Assembly: GCA_015664885.1 (NCBI GenBank)
Contig: DQPL01000083.1
Coordinates: 1 to 32,010 of the forward strand
Direction of reading: 5' to 3'
Origin: Gemmatimonadota bacterium
GTDB taxonomy: Bacteria > Gemmatimonadota > Gemmatimonadetes > Longimicrobiales > Gaopeijiaceae
Length of the DNA stretch: 32,010 nucleotides
Shown here: positions 17,033 to 25,823 of the stretch, piece by piece
How the letters are laid out: every line of letters begins with the position of its first letter
Position numbering within the stretch: position 1 is the first letter of the stretch
Program-made: the position numbers and the translations under genes
Notes under the pieces: generated by a model
Told to the model about the DNA's origin: nothing
What the model saw: the letters and a program-made list of their open reading frames with translations, nothing else
Database searches by the model: none

Positions 17033-18286
17033 TCAGCGCAGCGGCTTACCCGCGACGTACACCTGTTCGAGGGTTTGGGTATTCGTGATGTCGTCCATCG
17101 GCGAAGAAGCGAGCACTAGAAAGTCAGCCCAATTGCCGACTTCGAGTGTGCCGACGTCCTCCAGACCGAGGCATGCTGCCGCCTGGCCCGTGGCCGCGTA
17201 AAGTGCCTGATCCGGCCTAATACCCGCGCGGACCATGACTGCCAGCTCGAGGTGCTCGAAGAACCCCGGGAAGCGAGCGGCCGGCCCGGCGTCGGTGCCG
17301 AACGTGACGGGCGCGCCGGCGTCGACGAGCGTTTTGAGATTCCTTAGAGCCTGCTGAAGTGCTACGCGATAGCCCGCAGCCGCCGGACTCTCCCTCATCC
17401 GCTCCATGAAGGCTGGCTCGCTAACCCGGGCGATTTCTCGCTGGTCCGACAGCTCGGTGAAGAAGTCGTTGTCGAAGAAGCCAGGCCGCTCCGCATATAC
17501 GAACGTGCTGATTTCCCGCGTGAGCGTCGGCACGTAGCACACGTCGTTAGCGATCAGCGCGTTGATGAACGAGTCGTCCACGTCGGTGTCGCGCACCGAG
17601 TGCGCCACCATGCCGGTACCCATCTCGAGCAGCCGCTTCGCATCATCCAGATAGAACAGGTGCGTTGCGACACGCAGGCCTCTCTCTTCACCGACGTCGA
17701 GGACCGCCTGCACGGCGTCCCACGGCATCTTTTGGCTCGCGCCCAGATTGTCGTCGACGCGCAGCTTCAACCAGTCGACGCCGGCGTCGGCCCTCGAGAT
17801 CGCCGCCGCGCGTACCGCGGCTGCTTCGTCCCCTGCGACTACGGCGCCCGATGCGAGCAGTCGCGCACGGGGGTCGGTCGGGGATGCGGCGTCGCGGACC
17901 GCGATGGCCGCTTCGCCATCGCCCAGGCTGTTCACCGTAGTGACACCGTACTTGGCGAAGAGCTCGAGGTCGCCGCGGATGCGGTCTGCCTCACCCGTGA
18001 CCCCCTCAGGCGCCCAGCGGCCGCTCACGTGCGCGTGCACGTCGATGAGACCCGGGATTACGAACTTGCCCTCGAGGCTCACGACCTGCGTGCCGGAGGG
18101 CGCGCTGCCGGTCGAGATTGCGGTGATGCGACCGCCATCCACGACGATGGTGACGCCGGGAACCGGAGCCGACCCGGTGCCATCCCACACGGTCGCGCCG
18201 ACGTAGGCGACGCCCTGAGAGTCAGGAGAAGCACAGCTCACCAACAGGGCGAGCGCGAGAGCCGGGAGAGATCGTCGAGTAGTCAT
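17033..18286 (-). CDS. Amidohydrolase family lipoprotein
   Basis: A 417-residue metal-dependent hydrolase of the imidazolonepropionase/prolidase-like branch. The N terminus is a lipoprotein signal (ALALALLVSC, Cys18 in the lipobox), so it is exported and anchored. Domain order is normal: a small beta-sandwich start (GATVWDGTGSAPV), GLIDVHAHVSG with metal ligands His84 and His86, WLKLRVDD with a lysine likely to be the carboxylated bridging ligand, ATHLFY, VAHSVRD, and FGTDAGP with the catalytic Asp, ending in LEVGNWADFLVL. It is related in fold to the hydrolase half of the plus-strand gene at 12418 but is not fused to a propeller. The physiological substrate (dipeptides, lactams or cyclic amides) cannot be told. 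Confidence 0.9.
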   Translation of the reverse strand: MTTRRSLPALALALLVSCASPDSQGVAYVGATVWDGTGSAPVPGVTIVVDGGRITAISTGSAPSGTQVVSLEGKFVIPGLIDVHAHVSGRWAPEGVTGEADRIRGDLELFAKYGVTTVNSLGDGEAAIAVRDAASPTDPRARLLASGAVVAGDEAAAVRAAAISRADAGVDWLKLRVDDNLGASQKMPWDAVQAVLDVGEERGLRVATHLFYLDDAKRLLEMGTGMVAHSVRDTDVDDSFINALIANDVCYVPTLTREISTFVYAERPGFFDNDFFTELSDQREIARVSEPAFMERMRESPAAAGYRVALQQALRNLKTLVDAGAPVTFGTDAGPAARFPGFFEHLELAVMVRAGIRPDQALYAATGQAAACLGLEDVGTLEVGNWADFLVLASSPMDDITNTQTLEQVYVAGKPLR

Positions 18287-18329
18287 GCCCGCACCTTAGG
18301 TCGCCCGCGCCGGGCACGCAAAGGGCTGG

Positions 18330-18675
18330 CTAGTCCCCTCTTAGGGCCCGTGCGGGGTCCAGCGTGGCGGCGCGCCTGGCCGGTAGGTAGGTTGGCGACC
18401 CCGGAGACAACGACGAGCAGCAAGGTCACTCCGGCGTAGACGACAGGATCGGTGGCTTCCACGCCGACCAAGATGCCGGCTACGAGTCTCGCACCCGCCA
18501 GCGAGATCACGAGGCCTCCGACGACCCCCATGGCCACCAGAAGCATGCCCTGACGGACGATCTGGGCGAGCATATCACGTTCTTGGGCTCCCATAGCCAG
18601 TGGTGTTTCTTCGCATCTCTCGGGCCTCGAGAGGTCATGGTGTGGGAGTGCCGCGCCTGTCCTTCTTGGACGCAA
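18330..18675 (-). pseudogene. C-terminal relic of an ADOP-type permease, with frameshift
   Basis: Minus-strand relic of the last quarter-repeat of an FtsX/MacB-type ADOP permease. Visible are LAMGAQERDMLAQIVRQGM (the family block usually ALGAQRRDVL), two hydrophobic helices (LLVAMGVVGGLVISLAGARL and VVYAGVTLLLVVVSGVA) and VEATDP between them. The usual ending LPARRAATLDPARALRGD is present but in a neighbouring frame, with its TAG at 18330-18332, so a one-base indel lies at about 18400. Nothing of the upstream 700 residues of a normal permease can be found to the right of about 18640. It is not part of the adjacent amidohydrolase gene. Confidence 0.7.
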
Positions 18676-18825
18676 TACCGCCCGCTTCGAGTTGCTAGAT
18701 AGGTACGTGACCCGCGCGCGTTCAAGATTCAGGCTCCTGTGGAGCCCTCAGACTTCTGACGCGTCGGTGTCACAACAACACCGGCGAGTACGTTATACAA
18801 GCACAACGTCCAACGGTGGTCTTAC

Positions 18826-19311
18826 ATGCTTCGTCCGATACGGTCCAAGGGTCTCCAACAGCTGTGTGCTGCGCTCGCCTTACTCGCCACCGCCGCGTGT
18901 GAGTCCCCGACGGCCCCCACCGGTCCCCAGACCGAGCTAGTGGACGAGTACCGGGCGGATGGCATTCTGATGACCGCGAGCGTGCGATTCCTCGGGGACC
19001 ATGAAGTAGAAGTGACGCTCACCGTGATGAACGAGACGGACTTCGATGCCCAGACCGGCATCCTTGGCGGCAACTGCATGTTCCGGCCACGGGTCTACAG
19101 CGAACGCGGCGGGCCGCTGATATGGAGTGCGTTCGACCTCTTCGACGCGTGCCAGCGGCCGCTGCGCATCTTCCAGCTCGGAGGCGGTGCCGAGGAGTTG
19201 GTCTCGCAAGACTTCGAAATCGACGCCGATGACGGCGACTACTTCGTGACGCTCACCATCGAGCACCTGGGGCTGGTGGAGTTGGCGGCCGGGGAGATCA
19301 CGCTGCGTTAG
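18826..19311 (+). CDS. Small lipoprotein, possible BsuPI-like beta-sandwich
   Basis: A 161-residue protein with a lipoprotein signal peptide: LCAALALLATAAC, with Cys24 or Cys25 region as lipidation site, then a proline- and threonine-rich linker (ESPTAPTGPQ). The mature domain is all-beta in pattern (SVRFLGDHEVEVTLTVMNETD, VSQDFEIDADDGDYFVTLTIEH), resembling the BsuPI intracellular-proteinase-inhibitor type sandwich, though this is a weak resemblance. Two further cysteines (GGNCMF and DACQRP) could form a disulfide. Function unknown. The 150 bases upstream contain no other gene; TATACA at 18794-18799 is a possible -10 box without a clear -35. Confidence 0.75.
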   Translation: MLRPIRSKGLQQLCAALALLATAACESPTAPTGPQTELVDEYRADGILMTASVRFLGDHEVEVTLTVMNETDFDAQTGILGGNCMFRPRVYSERGGPLIWSAFDLFDACQRPLRIFQLGGGAEELVSQDFEIDADDGDYFVTLTIEHLGLVELAAGEITLR

Positions 19312-19362
19312 GCGGGGCCAAAGCAGCTGGACGCCCGCGGAACGCTGTCGCGGAGTCCGTAT

Positions 19363-21498
19363 CTAGTACGCTGCCAACTCGATCATCGCCGCGAGCACGT
19401 CGGGGGTTTGCGGCAGGATGGCGTTCTCGACCTGTGGCGCGTAGGCGACCCACGTGTCCATCGACGCTACGCGCTTTATGGGCCCGTCGAGCCATGGGAA
19501 GAGCTCGTCCGCGATGCGGGCCGCGATCTCCGATCCGATGCCCCACGACAGACTGTCCTCGTGCACAATCATGACCTTGTTGGTCTTTTTCACCGAGTCG
19601 GCGATGCGCTCCATGTCGAGCGGCTTCACGGTGCGCAGATCGATCACTTCCGCCTCGATTCCGTTCTGCTCCGATGCCAATTTTGCGGCGTCGAGGCTGC
19701 GTTTGACCAGCGCGCCACACGTGACCACGGTGATGTCCGAGCCCTCCCGTCGGACCTTCGCTTTTCCGAACGGGATCATGTACTCGGGTCCGGGATTGCG
19801 CCCCTTGTTGTAGACCTGGCGGTAGAGGTGCTTGTGCTCCAGGAAGAGCACCGGGTCGTCACAACGGATTGCGGTGCGCAGCAGACCGTTCGCGTCTTCC
19901 GCTGTGGCGGGCATGCAGACGTACAATCCCGGACAGTGCGTGAAGATCGTTTCGCCGGTTTGCGAGTGGTAGATGGCTCCACCCTTCAGGTAACCGCCGT
20001 ACGTGGTGCGGATCACCATCGAAGCCGAGAACGTGCCGTTCGACCGGTAGCGCATGGTCGCGAGCTCGTTCCGTATCTGCATCATCGCGGTCCAGATGTA
20101 GTCGAAGAATTGGATCTCGACGACGGGCCTCAGGCCGCGCAGCGCAAGCCCGATCCCCCGCCCGACGATGTTCGCCTCCGCGAGCGGAGTGTTGTACACG
20201 CGCTCCGAGCCAAACTGCTGCTGAAGGCCATGCGTGACCTTGAAGACGCCACCTTTGCCTTTGACTTGGCCCAACGCCTCCTCACGCGAAACGTCCGCTA
20301 CGTCCTCGCCGAAAAGGAGGATGCGTGGATCACGTTCCATCTCCTCGCGCAGGCACGAGTTCAGGAGGTCGACCATGGTGAGCAACTTGTCGCCGGCGTA
20401 CTGCGGCTCGTCCTCGGTATCGAAGTCCGAGGAAGTCGGGTCCACATCCTCCGAATACAGATGGCGCATCGCCGTGCTGGGGTCCGGCTGCGGTGAAGCG
20501 AGCGCCTCGTCGGCCGCTGCGGCGACCTCGGCTTCGACCTCAGCTTCCATAGCATCGAGCTCCGCGCTGGTCGCGATACCCGCTGAGATGAGCAGAGCTC
20601 GCGTCACCGTGAGGGGGTCGCGGGCCTCCTGCACAGCCAGCTCTTCCTCCGTGCGGTAGGCGCGCTCGTCATCCGACATCGAGTGCGAATACGGCCTCGT
20701 GCAGTGTGCGTGAATGAAGGCTGGGCCTTTGCGCGCACGTGCGTAGGCGATGGCTTCACCTGCCGCCCGATACGAGTCGACGACATCGGTACCGTCACAT
20801 TCGACGATGTGTAGACCCGGGAAGCTGGCCACTAGCTTCGAGATGCTGCCACCGGCTGTCTGCACCTCCACGGGTACCGAGATCGCGTAACCGTTGTCCT
20901 CGATCACGTAGACGATCGGCAGCTCGAGGTTGCACGCCGAGTTGAGCGACTCCCAGAACTCGCCTTCGGACGTCGCGCCGTCGCCGGCGCACACGATGAC
21001 GATTTCGTCGTTCTCGAACTTCTCGACTCGCTCGCGCAGCCCCGGGATGCTCGGAATCTTGGTCGAGGCCTCGGCCGCGCCCACGGCCTGCAAGAACTGC
21101 GTACCCGTCGGTGACGAAGTGTTGGGGATGTTGTAGCGCACGTCGCCGTAGTGGTCTGGCATCTGCCGACCACCCGTGGACGGGTCGGCTTCCGCACCCA
21201 CAGCTTGAAGCAAGTGGTCCAGGGGCTTTTGCCCCAGCGCCAACGTGACGGCGCGGTCCCGATAATAGAGGAAGAACCAGTCGTGTCCGGGCTTACAGTG
21301 CTCGGCAACCGCGACGCCGATGGCTTCGTGACCCGCGCTCGAGATTTGGAAAAAGATCTTGTTTTGGCGCTTGAGACTGATTTCGCGGTCGTCGAGGCGC
21401 CGCGACGTCACCATCGTGCGGTAGAAGCGCAGGAGCTGTTCGGAGGAGAGCCCTGCCAGATCGTGAGCTTCCAGAACCTCTTTCTCTTGGGTCGCCAT
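19363..21498 (-). CDS. 2-oxoacid dehydrogenase E1 component, fused alpha and beta subunits (branched-chain type)
   Basis: A 711-residue fusion of E1-alpha and E1-beta of a thiamine-diphosphate-dependent 2-oxoacid dehydrogenase, which decarboxylates branched-chain 2-oxoacids (or pyruvate) and passes the acyl group to the E2 lipoyl protein. The alpha half (to about 340) has SSAGHEA, the ThDP motif [10 protein letters not shown] (GDG at 172-174) and the closing DNG at 201-203, and SHSMSDD phosphorylation-loop-like residues. An acidic, alanine-rich linker ([18 protein letters not shown]) leads to the beta half, with [20 protein letters not shown], and the C-terminal [11 protein letters not shown] and [15 protein letters not shown] 21498 is preferred over TTG 21525. 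Fusion is known in several phyla, including Bacteroidota. E2 and E3 genes are not in the window, so the substrate is inferred. Confidence 0.9.
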   Translation of the reverse strand: MATQEKEVLEAHDLAGLSSEQLLRFYRTMVTSRRLDDREISLKRQNKIFFQISSAGHEAIGVAVAEHCKPGHDWFFLYYRDRAVTLALGQKPLDHLLQAVGAEADPSTGGRQMPDHYGDVRYNIPNTSSPTGTQFLQAVGAAEASTKIPSIPGLRERVEKFENDEIVIVCAGDGATSEGEFWESLNSACNLELPIVYVIEDNGYAISVPVEVQTAGGSISKLVASFPGLHIVECDGTDVVDSYRAAGEAIAYARARKGPAFIHAHCTRPYSHSMSDDERAYRTEEELAVQEARDPLTVTRALLISAGIATSAELDAMEAEVEAEVAAAADEALASPQPDPSTAMRHLYSEDVDPTSSDFDTEDEPQYAGDKLLTMVDLLNSCLREEMERDPRILLFGEDVADVSREEALGQVKGKGGVFKVTHGLQQQFGSERVYNTPLAEANIVGRGIGLALRGLRPVVEIQFFDYIWTAMMQIRNELATMRYRSNGTFSASMVIRTTYGGYLKGGAIYHSQTGETIFTHCPGLYVCMPATAEDANGLLRTAIRCDDPVLFLEHKHLYRQVYNKGRNPGPEYMIPFGKAKVRREGSDITVVTCGALVKRSLDAAKLASEQNGIEAEVIDLRTVKPLDMERIADSVKKTNKVMIVHEDSLSWGIGSEIAARIADELFPWLDGPIKRVASMDTWVAYAPQVENAILPQTPDVLAAMIELAAY

Positions 21499-21582
21499 AT
21501 CGTCCGAGTTGGGTGTTCCTTTCAACTCAGGAAGATAGCCGGCTGCGGGCCCACCGGCAGGGCTGACGAAGCCCCCACCCTG

Positions 21583-23646
21583 CTAGGCAAGTGATGTCAT
21601 CTGATTCCGGACCTGTTCGGGCCTCGTCACCGGTTGCCGGCAACTGTAGCCGCGGCACACATAAGCGGTGGCAATACCGCCCACGAGGCCGCGCGCATCG
21701 TCGAGCAACGGCACGCCTGTGACGGACTCCTCGGGCGTGCGCCCGACGATGGTGAGGTTTCGCGCGAAACCTTCGTGTGCCGCTTGCACGAGCTCTCGGG
21801 TGGAGTCTGCCGCTCGGTCCCCGATGATCGCTACTTCGATGGGGTCCGCGACGGACCGGTCGGCGGTCGACAGCATCCTTCCAAAAGCGGTGCCGAAGCG
21901 CTTCAACGCCGCGGCCTCCCCCCCGATGATCGCCAGCCCCAGATCGCGGTACCGCGCGTGGTCGAATACGTGCCCAGCGCGCAGCAGCAGCTCGGCGGCC
22001 AAGGAGACTCCAGACGGAGTAGCGTTGTCCATGGGGTCTCGCGGCCGGAAGATCAGGCGCTCACCGTCGTCGGGCGTATCGTAGAGCCGGCCGTCCTCGG
22101 CGCTCAAGAATCGGCCGAGGATGTCTTCGCAAAGCGTTCTGGTCGCAACGAGCCAACGCGGATCGAGTGAGGCCGCATGCAACGAGAGCAACGCGTTGCC
22201 CAGAGCGGCGAAGTCTTCCAAGAAGGCGGGAATCTTGCTCTCACCGTCCTTGAAGACGCGCTGGAGCTCACCCCCTGGGCGCAACTCGGTCCACAGGAAG
22301 TCGGCCGCCTGCGTAGCGATGTCCAGGTAATCCCAGCGGCCGAGCGTGGCACCCGCTTCCGCGAACGCTCGAATCGCCATCCCATTCCAGGAGACCAGGA
22401 TTTTTTCGTCCCTGAACGGTGCCTCGCGGCTTGCACGGGCCCGCAGCAACGTCGTACGTGCGGCGCGCATTCGTTCAGCCAGATCCGACTCCTTGAGCTC
22501 CTCGGAGCGGGCTATGACGGCCAGGTCGTGCGGCAGATGCAGGATGTTCTGCCCCTCGAAGTTTCCGGACGGCGAGACGTCATAGGCACGGTTGAACAGC
22601 TCCGCGTCTTCCGCTTCGGGGGATCCTGCCAAAGCGTCTCGTATCTCCTCCACGGTCCATACGTAGAAGGCCCCCTCCACGCCTTCCGAGTCGGCGTCCC
22701 GCGCAGCGTAGAAGCCGCCTTCCGGCGCGCGTAGGTCCGTCGCCATGTAGTCCAGCGTGTGCTCCGCGACGTCGCGCAGATCTTCGGAAGCGGTGAGTCT
22801 GTACGCGTCGAGATAAGCTCGGGCCAGCAAGGCGTTGTCGTACAGCATCTTCTCGAAGTGAGGCACGAGCCAGCGCTCGTCGACCGAGTACCGGTGGAAT
22901 CCGCCACCCAGATGATCTCGCATTCCCCCAGCAGCCATGCGACGAAGCGTGTGCTCTGCCATTTCCAATGCCGCGGGCTCGCCTGTCCGCACGTGATGCC
23001 GCATCAGCAGCTCGAGCGTCACGGGTTGCGGGAACTTCGGCGCCCGGCCGAACCCGCCGTGCACGGAATCATATTGGCTCGCAAGCCCCCGGTATGCGCC
23101 TTCCAACGCCTCTGTGCTACCGGTGTCGGACTCAGTCGTCGAGCCGTTGGCTTGCTTCAAAGCCTCGATCAGGCGGGTTCCCGCACTGCGCACTTGATCA
23201 GGGCGGTCGCGATACGCGTCCCCGGCCGCTCTCAGGACCTGCGTAAACGACGGCATGCCATGCCGAGGCACCGGCGGGAAGTAGGTGCCTCCGTAGTACG
23301 GTACACCCTCCGGTGTGAGGAACGCGGTGAGTGGCCATCCGCCGCTTCCGGTCATGGCCTGTACCGCCTTCATGTAGATCTGATCGATGTCCGGTCGCTC
23401 TTCCCGATCGACCTTGATACTGATGAAGAACTCCTTCATGAGCGCCGCCACCGTCTCGTCCTCGAACGACTCGCGCTCCATTACATGGCACCAGTGGCAG
23501 GCCGAGTAACCTATGGAGAGCAAGATTGGGCGGTTCTCTTCGAGGGCCCGCGATAGCGCCTCTTCCCCCCAGGCGTACCAATCGACTGGGTTTTCTGCGT
23601 GCTGCAGCAGGTACGGACTCGTTTCTTCGGATAGCCGGTTCGGCAT
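21583..23646 (-). CDS. DUF255 thioredoxin-domain protein (YyaL / SPATA20 family)
   Basis: A 687-residue cytoplasmic protein. The N-terminal thioredoxin-like domain (residues 1-165) starts with the invariant [21 protein letters not shown] and has the active-site-like motif ACHWCHVM (Cys50, Cys53), [10 protein letters not shown], and [13 protein letters not shown]. The rest is an alpha/alpha-barrel like that of N-acylglucosamine 2-epimerases and glycosidases, with [22 protein letters not shown] and [15 protein letters not shown]. The full family length is present. The biochemical role is not settled; human SPATA20 and bacterial YyaL are the named relatives. It is followed on the same strand, 57 bases later, by the E1 gene, so the two may be co-transcribed from the divergent promoter region at about 23700. 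Confidence 0.93.
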   Translation of the reverse strand: MPNRLSEETSPYLLQHAENPVDWYAWGEEALSRALEENRPILLSIGYSACHWCHVMERESFEDETVAALMKEFFISIKVDREERPDIDQIYMKAVQAMTGSGGWPLTAFLTPEGVPYYGGTYFPPVPRHGMPSFTQVLRAAGDAYRDRPDQVRSAGTRLIEALKQANGSTTESDTGSTEALEGAYRGLASQYDSVHGGFGRAPKFPQPVTLELLMRHHVRTGEPAALEMAEHTLRRMAAGGMRDHLGGGFHRYSVDERWLVPHFEKMLYDNALLARAYLDAYRLTASEDLRDVAEHTLDYMATDLRAPEGGFYAARDADSEGVEGAFYVWTVEEIRDALAGSPEAEDAELFNRAYDVSPSGNFEGQNILHLPHDLAVIARSEELKESDLAERMRAARTTLLRARASREAPFRDEKILVSWNGMAIRAFAEAGATLGRWDYLDIATQAADFLWTELRPGGELQRVFKDGESKIPAFLEDFAALGNALLSLHAASLDPRWLVATRTLCEDILGRFLSAEDGRLYDTPDDGERLIFRPRDPMDNATPSGVSLAAELLLRAGHVFDHARYRDLGLAIIGGEAAALKRFGTAFGRMLSTADRSVADPIEVAIIGDRAADSTRELVQAAHEGFARNLTIVGRTPEESVTGVPLLDDARGLVGGIATAYVCRGYSCRQPVTRPEQVRNQMTSLA

Positions 23647-23709
23647 GCATCAAGCCGGTTTGAAGGAGGCGCCAGGGTAGCGGCATGAACCGTGCACGGA
23701 CAGCAAACA

Positions 23710-23731
23710 TATGTAGCCAACAGCCTACATA
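23710..23731. promoter_or_regulatory. Perfect inverted repeat in divergent promoter region
   Basis: TATGTAG (23710-23716) and CTACATA (23725-23731) are perfect 7-bp arms around an 8-base centre. The site lies 64 bases before the DUF255 start on the minus strand and about 100 bases before the plus-strand small gene, in the most AT-rich patch of the region. CATAAT at 23728-23733, close to a -10 consensus, overlaps the right arm. The TGTAG/CTACA half-sites are the same as those of the PadR operators at 2014-2051, but with spacing 8 instead of 5. An operator is likely; the regulator is unknown. Confidence 0.45.
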
Positions 23732-23834
23732 ATCGTTGTGGTGCCGGAACGGGCTACCTAGATTCGGGCATCGGCTTGCCTGCTGGGGGCCGATCTCCGC
23801 CGCGGAGGACTACGATCTGTCGCTGTACTCGAAG

Positions 23835-24083
23835 ATGGCCGGCCTAGCGCTGAGGCGCCCTCGGACGATCCCCTACATGCTCAGCAACGCATGGGCGTTT
23901 CGTGCTCGTGATTGGTACCGTCGGCCTCCTTTTCTTCCGGTCCCCCCCCGCGCCTACATGCGCTGGCGCATGGAGACTGCGTACGGGGATGCCGGCGCGA
24001 TCCCCAGCGACGAGGAACTCGAACGATACCTACGCTGGACGGCGGACATGAGAGGACAGATGAAGCGGAGGGTGAGTGGCTAG
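23835..24083 (+). CDS. Small conserved protein of unknown function
   Basis: An 82-residue basic protein (from ATG 23835) rich in Arg, Trp and Tyr: LALRRPRTIPYMLSNAWAFRARDWYRRPP, then a linker and an amphipathic C-terminal helix (DEELERYLRWTADMRGQMKRR). No known domain. The frame is open upstream to 23736 and the residues just before the ATG (DYDLSLYSK) look coding, so the true start may be earlier; GGAGG at 23804-23808 lies eight bases before an in-frame CTG at 23817, a possible non-standard start. The stop overlaps the next gene by eight bases, so it is the first gene of the run leading to the dephospho-CoA kinase gene. Confidence 0.6.
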   Translation: MAGLALRRPRTIPYMLSNAWAFRARDWYRRPPFLPVPPRAYMRWRMETAYGDAGAIPSDEELERYLRWTADMRGQMKRRVSG

Positions 24084-24459
24084 ACTGCTCCTGCTCATCG
24101 TGCTCGGTGTCGTATCGGCGTACTACTTCCCGGACTCACGCCAGGCGATTGAGAATGCCGCACGGCCCATCATGGCTCCGATCGTCAAGTGGACTTCTAA
24201 GGGAGAAATGGCCCAGGTGGGATAGCACGTAGTGGAGCACGAGGCATTTGCGGGCAAGCTGCCAGACCGACGCGATTGGTCTGGATGGCTCGACTGGCGG
24301 TATCCGGTCGACGACTACAAGATGGATCCCTGGGGCTCGCGCTATCCGCTGCGCGTCTGGGCCGACTCGGTGGCGATCATCTCCTTGGGACCCGACCGAA
24401 CACGCTCCACGGAAGACGACTTTTCAGTCGTGACGCCGCGACCGCGCAGACGCCGATAA
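24076..24459 (+). pseudogene. Pseudopilin (GspG)-like small membrane protein interrupted by an in-frame TAG
   Basis: From GTG 24076 the frame encodes a short membrane-anchored protein: VARLLLLIVLGVVSAYYFP (one N-terminal helix), then a helix ending WTSKGEMAQVG, where TAG occurs at 24223-24225. The same frame continues without a break (HVVEHEAFAGKLP, DWRYPVDDYKMDPWG, SVAIISLGPDRTRSTEDDF) to 24459. DPWG..Y followed by SLGPD and TEDDF is the C-terminal signature of GspG-type major pseudopilins, where it binds calcium. One nonsense change (for example CAG to TAG) would explain the split of a 127-residue gene. Without readthrough the first part is a 49-residue membrane peptide; GTG 24232 could restart the second part. 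Other genes in this window end normally in TAG, so general amber recoding is excluded. Confidence 0.6.
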
Positions 24460-24502
24460 ACGACGCTCACTGGACCTCGTCGACTCGAGCCTCACACGAC
24501 AC

Positions 24503-25762
24503 ATGCTGAGTGTCGCGTTGACCGGGAACGTTGCATCGGGCAAGTCGACGGTCGCGCAAGTCTGGCGGGCTGCGGGCGTGCCGGTGGTCAGCGCGGACGA
24601 GCTCTCTCGGCGCGCCGTGGAGCCCGGTACGCCTGGTCTTCACGCCGTTCTGGAGGCGTTCGATGAGCAACTGCTGACCGCGGACGGCGAGCTCGACCGG
24701 CCGCGCCTGGGCGAACTGGTATTTTCGGACGCCGAGGCGCTGAAGCGGCTCGAGTCCATCCTGCACCCCATCATCTGGCAGCTACGCGATCAATGGCTGG
24801 CCGACCGGACCGCGGAGGGCGCGCCGCTCGTCGTATCTGAGATCCCGCTGCTCTTCGAGGTAGACCGGCAAGGCGATTTCGACCGTGTGGTGCTCGTCGA
24901 TGCGCCGGACGACGAGCGACTTCGCCGCCTTGTGGAATTGCGAGGCGTCAGCTCAGACGATGCACGCCGGATGATGGCCGCGCAGATGGATCCCGTCGCG
25001 AAGCGAGCGAAGTCCGACTTCGTCATCAGCAACGACGGCGCGCCCGACGAACTGCACGCCGCGGCTGTCGAGGTCCTGCGGCAACTGCGCGACGGCTTGA
25101 ACGAAGAGGCCACGATGCGCATCGACCTGCACTTGCACACCGAGGGCAGCTGGGACTGCCTTTCGGATCCCGAGGCAGTGCTGGAGCGCGCGCTCGCGAA
25201 GGGGCTCGGCCGGATCGCGATCACCGACCACAACCAATTGCACGTGGCGCTGCGCATGGCCGAGGCGCACCCGGATCGGATTATTCCAGGTGAAGAGGTG
25301 AAGACCGCAGAAGGCATCGACGTGATCGGGCTGTATCTGTCCGAACAGATCCCTAAGGGTACACCGGCTAGAGAGACCATCGAACGCATCCGCGATCAAG
25401 GCGGGATCCCATATCTTCCCCACCCTTACGCCGGCGGTAAGGGAGGAGAGGGGCGCTTGGCGGACACCTTGGCCCCCCTCTGTGACATCGTCGAGGTTTT
25501 CAACGCGCGCCTGCACAAACCGCGGCAGAACCAGCTCGCCGAGCAGTTGGCCGCGCGCCACGGACGGTTGATGGGAGCCGGCTCCGACGCGCACACATTA
25601 GGCGAGCTGGGTAGGGCGTACGCCGTAGTGCCGCCACACCCGAACCGACCAGAGGCACTGCTTGCGGCTCTCGAGGGCGGACAGATCGTGGGTACGGCCT
25701 CGTCGCATCTCGTGCACCTTGCGTCCACGTGGGCCAAGGTGCGAAGCCGGTGGGGGCGGTAG
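24503..25762 (+). CDS. coaE: Dephospho-CoA kinase fused to PHP-domain phosphoesterase
   Basis: A 419-residue open frame joining two enzymes. Residues 1-200 are dephospho-CoA kinase, last step of CoA synthesis: P-loop GNVASGKST (8-16), SADELSRRAVEPG, LHPIIW, and EIPLLFE. Only four residues (EEAT) separate it from a complete PHP domain starting at Met205: DLHLHTEGSWDC with the HxH pair, ITDHNQLH, PGEEVKT, PYLPHPYAGG and GAGSDAHTLGE, all metal-binding motifs of the polymerase-and-histidinol-phosphatase superfamily; small PHP proteins of this type hydrolyse nucleotide or aminoacyl-type phosphates. AAGAGG at 25104-25109 lies five bases before ATG 25115, so the PHP part could also be made separately. 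Downstream, 61 bases on, comes a DHH phosphoesterase. The kinase assignment is firm; the PHP substrate is unknown. Confidence 0.88.
   Translation: MLSVALTGNVASGKSTVAQVWRAAGVPVVSADELSRRAVEPGTPGLHAVLEAFDEQLLTADGELDRPRLGELVFSDAEALKRLESILHPIIWQLRDQWLADRTAEGAPLVVSEIPLLFEVDRQGDFDRVVLVDAPDDERLRRLVELRGVSSDDARRMMAAQMDPVAKRAKSDFVISNDGAPDELHAAAVEVLRQLRDGLNEEATMRIDLHLHTEGSWDCLSDPEAVLERALAKGLGRIAITDHNQLHVALRMAEAHPDRIIPGEEVKTAEGIDVIGLYLSEQIPKGTPARETIERIRDQGGIPYLPHPYAGGKGGEGRLADTLAPLCDIVEVFNARLHKPRQNQLAEQLAARHGRLMGAGSDAHTLGELGRAYAVVPPHPNRPEALLAALEGGQIVGTASSHLVHLASTWAKVRSRWGR
25104..25109 (+). promoter_or_regulatory. Internal ribosome binding site before PHP domain
   Basis: AAGAGG sits five bases before the in-frame ATG 25115 that begins the PHP domain (MRIDLHLHT). 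PHP proteins often begin at exactly this motif, so separate initiation is plausible alongside the fused product. Confidence 0.4.
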
Positions 25763-25823
25763 CGGCTTCCGGCGACTTGGAGGTAGCTTCTCTGATCTAT
25801 TCCTCGAGGGTCAGGACACCATC

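Noticed and set aside
19408-20496. Open plus-strand frame of 362 codons opposite the E1 gene
   Set aside because: The minus strand encodes a clear E1-beta domain across the same bases; the plus reading has no recognisable motif or ribosome binding site.
24223-24225. Amber recoding (TAG read as an amino acid) as a general feature
   Set aside because: Genes ending at 582, 2913, 12189, 25762 and 31613 use TAG as an ordinary stop at the expected protein end.
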